NCBI GenBank assembly: GCA_026545225.1
Contig: CM048849.1
Coordinates: forward strand, 29,832,336 to 29,896,335
From: Cornus controversa
Taxonomy: Eukaryota; Streptophyta; Magnoliopsida; Cornales; Cornaceae
Reading direction: 5' to 3'
Length of the DNA stretch: 64,000 bases
The notes beneath the pieces are model-generated. The model saw only the letters and a program-made list of their open reading frames with translations, ran no database searches and was not told where the DNA came from. Positions 60,301 through 64,000 of the stretch are shown here, one piece after another. The position numbers were made by a program, and so were the translations under genes. Position 1 is the first letter of the stretch. Each line of letters starts with the position of its first letter.

Positions 60301-60866
60301 CAAATAGTTTACAACTTTTGTTAAAAAAAATTTAATTAAGCTACTTTTAGTCCGTGAACTCACATGCTCTCTAATTTTCGAATGTGCACTTTTTAGCTTT
60401 GTGACGAATTTGTTTTTTCTTCTCTTCTTTTCATTCTTTTTGCAAAAAATAAGAGTATGGTCTGGGAAGCGAAGTGTCAACAAAAGGAGATGTATATAGT
60501 TATGGAGTCTTGGTATTGGAGATGATGACCGGAAAGAGGCCCACTGACAGTATGTTCGTGGGAGGCCTTAATCTTCATAACTTTGCTAAGACGGCCTTGC
60601 CTGATCGTGTTACAGAGATTGTACTCCCAGTACTTATGAACATTTACGAAGAAGAGACAATAGTTGTGCCCAATAGAAGTCGAGTTCCAGGAGAATCAAG
60701 AAAGGACATCAGAAAAGAGTGTGTCATAACCATGATCAAGATCGGAGTTGCATGCTCTATGGAAGCACCACAAGATCGAATGGATATAACTAGTGTTGTT
60801 CGTGAGCTAAATCTGGTGAGGTCGTTTCTTCAAGGAAATCGAACAGATCATAATGAGCAGCGATAA
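57373..60866 (+). CDS. RLK2: LRR-XII receptor kinase (EFR/Xa21-like), two exons
   Basis: Exons are 57,373-60,130 and 60,454-60,866, with a 323 bp GT-AG intron in the same place as in RLK1. It also encodes 1,056 residues, with no gaps relative to RLK1, so residue numbers correspond. It has the same signal peptide, LRR cap, 22 LRRs, Cys pair, membrane span and kinase with GVGSYGSV, VAVK, HCDLKPSN (non-RD) and DFG. About two fifths of the differences from RLK1 in exon 1 lie in residues 130-345 of the LRR domain; the kinase differs at about 9% of positions. The N-terminal 129 residues differ at only about two positions. Predicted role is the same as RLK1, with a possibly different ligand. Its 5' region has been split by a LINE and a solo LTR more than 1 kb upstream. 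No stop or frameshift seen. Confidence 0.93.
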
Positions 60867-61196
60867 AAGCCAAAAGTAGTGAAACTTAAATGGCTTTTAC
60901 CACTGTTTGAAATCCCCTGAAGTCTTTCTTTGTTAACAGCATGTAAGTGTTTATGGAGTTCTGGAGTTTGTAACGGAGTTTGGTTACAAACTCCATGTAG
61001 TGGGTTATTGAGTGATAGCTCTGTACTTTCTCTGAGCCTTTTGTTGGTTGTTGGCTCATACTGGTTTCTCATGGATTTTGTTGATTTGCCCTGTGTTATT
61101 GTATTGTTGTGAGTTCACTTTGGTAGCTATTTATATCTTTTTAGCTTTTACAATTCTTCTACTTCTACCATACTCTTTACCTTGCGGGAAAAAAAA
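60867..61196 (+). other. 3' flank of RLK2
   Basis: Matches the RLK1 3' flank to 60,944, then diverges completely. T-rich, with no recognisable gene. A 3' UTR is expected here. Confidence 0.5.
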
Positions 61197-61292
61197 TACT
61201 CCCTCCGTTCCCATAATTTTTAGGATATTTGGGGAAATTCAACTTTTTATGGTGAGACCCATTTTTTAGTGTAATAATGCATGAATTTATAT

Positions 61293-62193
61293 AGGGGGCG
61301 ATATTCGCACTCCCCTTTTCTACAATTGCACTCCACCTATTTTTTTCTTTTAAAAAAAAGACAAAGAATGTCCATAAACTAATTAATATATCATCCCTTA
61401 TTTTATAATACCACAACTACCCTTTATACTATCAAGTTAAACTCTTTTTTACCTTCTTCGGTTTCTTTTTTATGTTTTTTTTTTTGAATCCTATCAAAAG
61501 AGAGAAATTTTTTTTACCTGTTTTACTTTCTTTAATACTTTATTTTTTAATCTTGTCAAAATAGAATTTGTTCATAGGTCTTTTTTTTTTTGTCTTGTCA
61601 AAATGGATAATTTATTCAACCAAAATATATATTTTTTAAACCTATCAAAAGAAATAATTTATTCAATAACAATATATTTTTTTTTGGGTACTCTTAATGT
61701 AGATAGTTTATTCAACAAGAATGAATTTTTTTATGTACTTTTTTTTTTTGGGTCCTGTCAAAAGAGAATTTATTCAACAATGATAACTATTTTTTGGGTA
61801 CTTTTTAATTTTTAATTGATACCAAAAGAAATAATTTATTCAACAGAGATATTTTTTTTTATCTTTTGCCAAAAGAAATGATTTCTTAAACATATATATA
61901 TCTATATATATTTTGGTCTTGTTAAAAAAATAATTTATTCAACATAGATAACTTTTTTTGGATCTTGTAAAAAAGAAATTTTTTTTTGGATTAATTTTTT
62001 CTGAGTATTTTTTTTTTATCCGATCAAAGGAGACCAAAAACATTAAAGATAAGAGATGAAGAGGATGTCTGAAAGGATAGTTTAGTATTTTGAAAAAAAT
62101 TAATTATTCACATGTGAAGTAAAGGTTAGAAGTGACATTTTTCTTAAGATGGGAGTGCAAATGTAGAAAATGGGAGTGCGAATATCGCCTCCC
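61293..62193. mobile_element. Inverted-repeat element nested inside the Stowaway MITE
   Basis: The left end GGGGGCGATATTCGCACTCC..TTTTCTACA is mirrored by TGTAGAAAATGGGAGTGCG and ATATCGCCTCCC at the right. That gives terminal inverted repeats of about 35-45 bp. No target duplication is evident. The interior is T-rich with a degenerate tandem repeat and no coding capacity. A second, broken copy starts at 63,353. Confidence 0.8.
61480..62000. repeat. Degenerate tandem repeat, about 60-65 bp unit
   Basis: 'tcaaaagaaataatttattcaacaa' and variants recur at about 61,555, 61,590, 61,645, 61,700, 61,758, 61,824, 61,868 and 61,925. T-runs and 'tttgggtact' lie between them. Confidence 0.7.
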
Positions 62194-62552
62194 TGTCCTT
62201 GTTTAAAAATTAGTGTTATTATTATATGGTGGGCCCAACTTTTAAGATAGTAGAGTTTGAAAATGGTAGTTTAGGAATCATATAATCCATTTTAGGAAAT
62301 GGATATATATTTTGGCACATCCCAAAAAAGAATAGTGGACTACAATTATGGGATGGAGGGAGTAAATAAATAAAGAAAAAATGGAAAAAAGTACATAACA
62401 TTCATGGGTTCTGTAACTTCAATTCAAAGCAATTGAAACTTTGAATTTTAAACTTACAGAAATTTATTTCCATAAACATTTTAATTAAACCTTTCCTAAA
62501 CCATCTATATTTGATCAATGTTTCAAATATAGAGATTCTTACAAAGATATTC

Positions 62553-62600
62553 TCAAAAATCCTCACACTATTCCCACTGTAAAAGTGTGAGGATTTTTGA
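62553..62600. repeat. Perfect hairpin, 17-bp arms and 14-base loop
   Basis: The left arm TCAAAAATCCTCACACT (62,553-62,569) and the right arm 62,584-62,600 are exact reverse complements. It is located at the start of a direct repeat. No run of T follows that would suggest a terminator. Confidence 0.85.
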
Positions 62601-63030
62601 ATTTTTATATACATTTTTAATATATTTTTTAATCAAATAATATTTTAAGGTTTTAATAGTTAATTTAATTCAACATTGCCAAGTGTCACCTTTACACTTC
62701 TCCAACCATTGATAAATGATTAATTAAATTCAGAAAATAAAACTCTTAAATACATTTTTAGTTTTTTTTTAATCAAATAAATACTAAATAGTGAAAAATG
62801 TATATACATCTATCTATTCCTACTATAAAATTGTGAGAATTTTTAAATTTTTCTATACATTTTCAATATTTCTTTAATCAAATAATGTTTTAAGGGTTTA
62901 ATACAATGAAGTTAATTTAATTCAACATTTCCAACCGTCACCTTTACGCCTGTTCAAATCCCCAACAGTTACAACCATTGATTATCCCTTTAAATGATTA
63001 ATTAAATTCAGAAAATAAAACTCTTAAATA
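62568..63030. repeat. Two direct copies of an AT-rich unit (about 185 and 217 bp)
   Basis: 62,568-62,752 and 62,814-63,030 share 'ctattcc.act.taaaa.tgtgag.attttt', 'gttaatttaattcaacatt', 'caccttta', 'aaatgattaattaaattcag' and 'aaaataaaactcttaaata'. They could be related to short non-autonomous transposons, but no termini are clear. Confidence 0.7.
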
Positions 63031-63352
63031 ATGGCATGGCTACGCTTGCACCATTGTATTCATTTGATGATTTCACATTCTATATATATACACCCACCCA
63101 CTAACTTATAAATTTGTATATTTTATGTTTTTTATATATGCTTTATATAGAAATTTATTTTTAATATAATCTTTTATTTTTTTTCATAAAATTGTTATTT
63201 ATTCCATTCATTTATTAACCTATTATTAATCTGTAGCTTTATTGACACTCATAATTGTTAGTAATTTACAAGTAATACCAAAAAACAAATATTAGGTCCT
63301 TTTGAGTTGTCCACTAATTATTTCTATACATCTTTGCATTTTTTTTTTTAAT
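63031..63352. other. AT-rich spacer
   Basis: No gene, repeat or RNA feature recognised. Confidence 0.4.
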
Positions 63353-63525
63353 GGGAGGCTATATTCGCACTTCACTTTTCTACCTTTAATTACCACCCAC
63401 TGACCCACACTATATTTATTTTCTTTTACATAAAATGACGAAAATGTCCCTAAACTCATTAATGCATCATCTCTTATAGCTACCCTTTATACTATACACT
63501 TCAACTCTTTTTACTTTTTTTACAG
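63353..63525. mobile_element. Truncated copy of the nested inverted-repeat element
   Basis: Starts GGGAGGCTATATTCGCACTT and follows the 61,293 element through 'taccctttatacta' and 'caactctttttac'. The right end is absent. Confidence 0.7.
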
Positions 63526-63659
63526 ATAATTTTTTCCATGTGTCATTATAGGACACGTGTAATGGACTTGAATTGCTCATGTATGCACTTGTACATCATA
63601 ATAAGGGTATAAAGAATGTTTTCGCTGATCTTGAAGTCACAACATAGATTAATGACCAT

Positions 63660-63881
63660 TGTAACATCCGATAAGGGATTTGATGTGTTCATGTATATGT
63701 TATGACTTTTACTGTATATAATGATCTCGGTGGTCAGAGTGGGAACCGGGAGTGATGTTGGTAGTAGTCTGTCATGATTGTTTGGGTCGTGGAGTGACGA
63801 TCGGGCGATCGTGACACCTCACTACCCAAAATTCGGACTCGGACTGGGAGAGTCCCAGCAGTTGGATTTGGGGCCATGACA
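63660..63881 (+). mobile_element. Possible internally deleted gypsy LTR
   Basis: Starts TGTAACATCCG and ends GGGGCCATGACA, resembling the ends of the solo LTRs (TGTAACACGCC / GGGGCGTGACA), but only 222 bp apart. No target duplication is visible, so this is tentative. Nothing was recognised from 63,882 to the end. Confidence 0.3.
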
Positions 63882-64000
63882 TGCCAGGATCTCCCTCTAG
63901 TCTTCCCAGACCTCTCTCCAGTCTAGTGCATCATCGCCATAAGTATTTCTTCTAGTATCTGCCATTGTTGTGGTGTTCATGCTTTTGAAAGAAATCTTCA

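Larger units (their letters stand above)
46826..60944. repeat. Segmental duplication block C (contains RLK2)
   Basis: The unit is split into three pieces: 46,826-46,967, 52,151-52,733 and 56,297-60,944. Joined in order they match block B from about 35,845 to 41,263. The two gaps are exactly a LINE and a solo LTR, each with target duplications, so both inserted after the block was formed. Confidence 0.85.
61199..62362. mobile_element. Stowaway-like MITE, enlarged by a nested element
   Basis: Termini are CTCCCTCCGTTCCCATAATT and its near inverse AATTATGGGATGGAGGGAG, each flanked by TA (61,197-61,198 and 62,363-62,364). These are the hallmarks of Stowaway (Tc1/mariner) MITEs. At 1.16 kb it is far longer than usual because another inverted-repeat element occupies most of it. 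Confidence 0.85.

Noticed and set aside
62568..63030. Pair of Helitron 5' ends
   Set aside because: The starts slightly resemble Helitron 5' sequence, but no matching 3' hairpin with CTRR end was found.

Overview
The window is nuclear DNA from a flowering plant, most likely a eudicot. It is AT-rich, full of TA microsatellites, and packed with plant-type transposons: Ty3/gypsy and Ty1/copia elements primed from initiator tRNA-Met, an L1-type LINE, a Helitron, and Stowaway-like and other inverted-repeat MITEs. I cannot name the species. I see no bacterial genes, rRNA, tRNA or CRISPR array.

The only genes that look intact are two near-identical receptor kinases of the LRR-XII type (EFR / Xa21-like). 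RLK1 lies at 37,704-41,186 and RLK2 at 57,373-60,866, both on the + strand. Each has two exons and encodes 1,056 residues: signal peptide, about 22 leucine-rich repeats, one membrane span and a non-RD kinase. They are predicted cell-surface immune receptors.

Layout. 0-21 kb holds chained and nested gypsy remains on the minus strand. These comprise an LTR at 3.04-4.67 kb, a nearly complete but decayed gag-pol at 4.7-9.2 kb, a second related LTR split by a 4.2 kb Helitron (11,242-15,430), a deleted second gypsy element (16.3-18.9 kb) and a further LTR (18.9-21.3 kb). The Helitron carries what appear to be exon fragments of host genes, including exon 1 of a GH27 alpha-galactosidase-like gene.

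21.3-61 kb is a segmental duplication in three copies. Block A (21.3-29.0 kb) has no receptor gene. Block B (about 31.9-41.3 kb) ends in RLK1. Block C (46.8-60.9 kb) ends in RLK2 and was interrupted after duplication by a LINE (46,968-52,134, 16 bp target duplication) and by a 3.6 kb solo LTR (52,734-56,291, TTTGG target duplication). Blocks A and B also share gypsy LTR, copia gag and copia LTR sequence. Another deleted gypsy element (29.4-31.9 kb) separates A from B. A deleted copia element (41.5-43.7 kb) and a second, left-truncated solo LTR (43.7-46.8 kb) separate B from C.

61-64 kb holds nested MITEs and AT-rich repeats.

The picture is a tandem immune-receptor locus in which a receptor gene and its repeat-rich 5' region were duplicated, the receptor ectodomains diverged unevenly, and transposons filled the spacers. 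All homology statements come from reading the sequence by eye; no alignment or database search was run.
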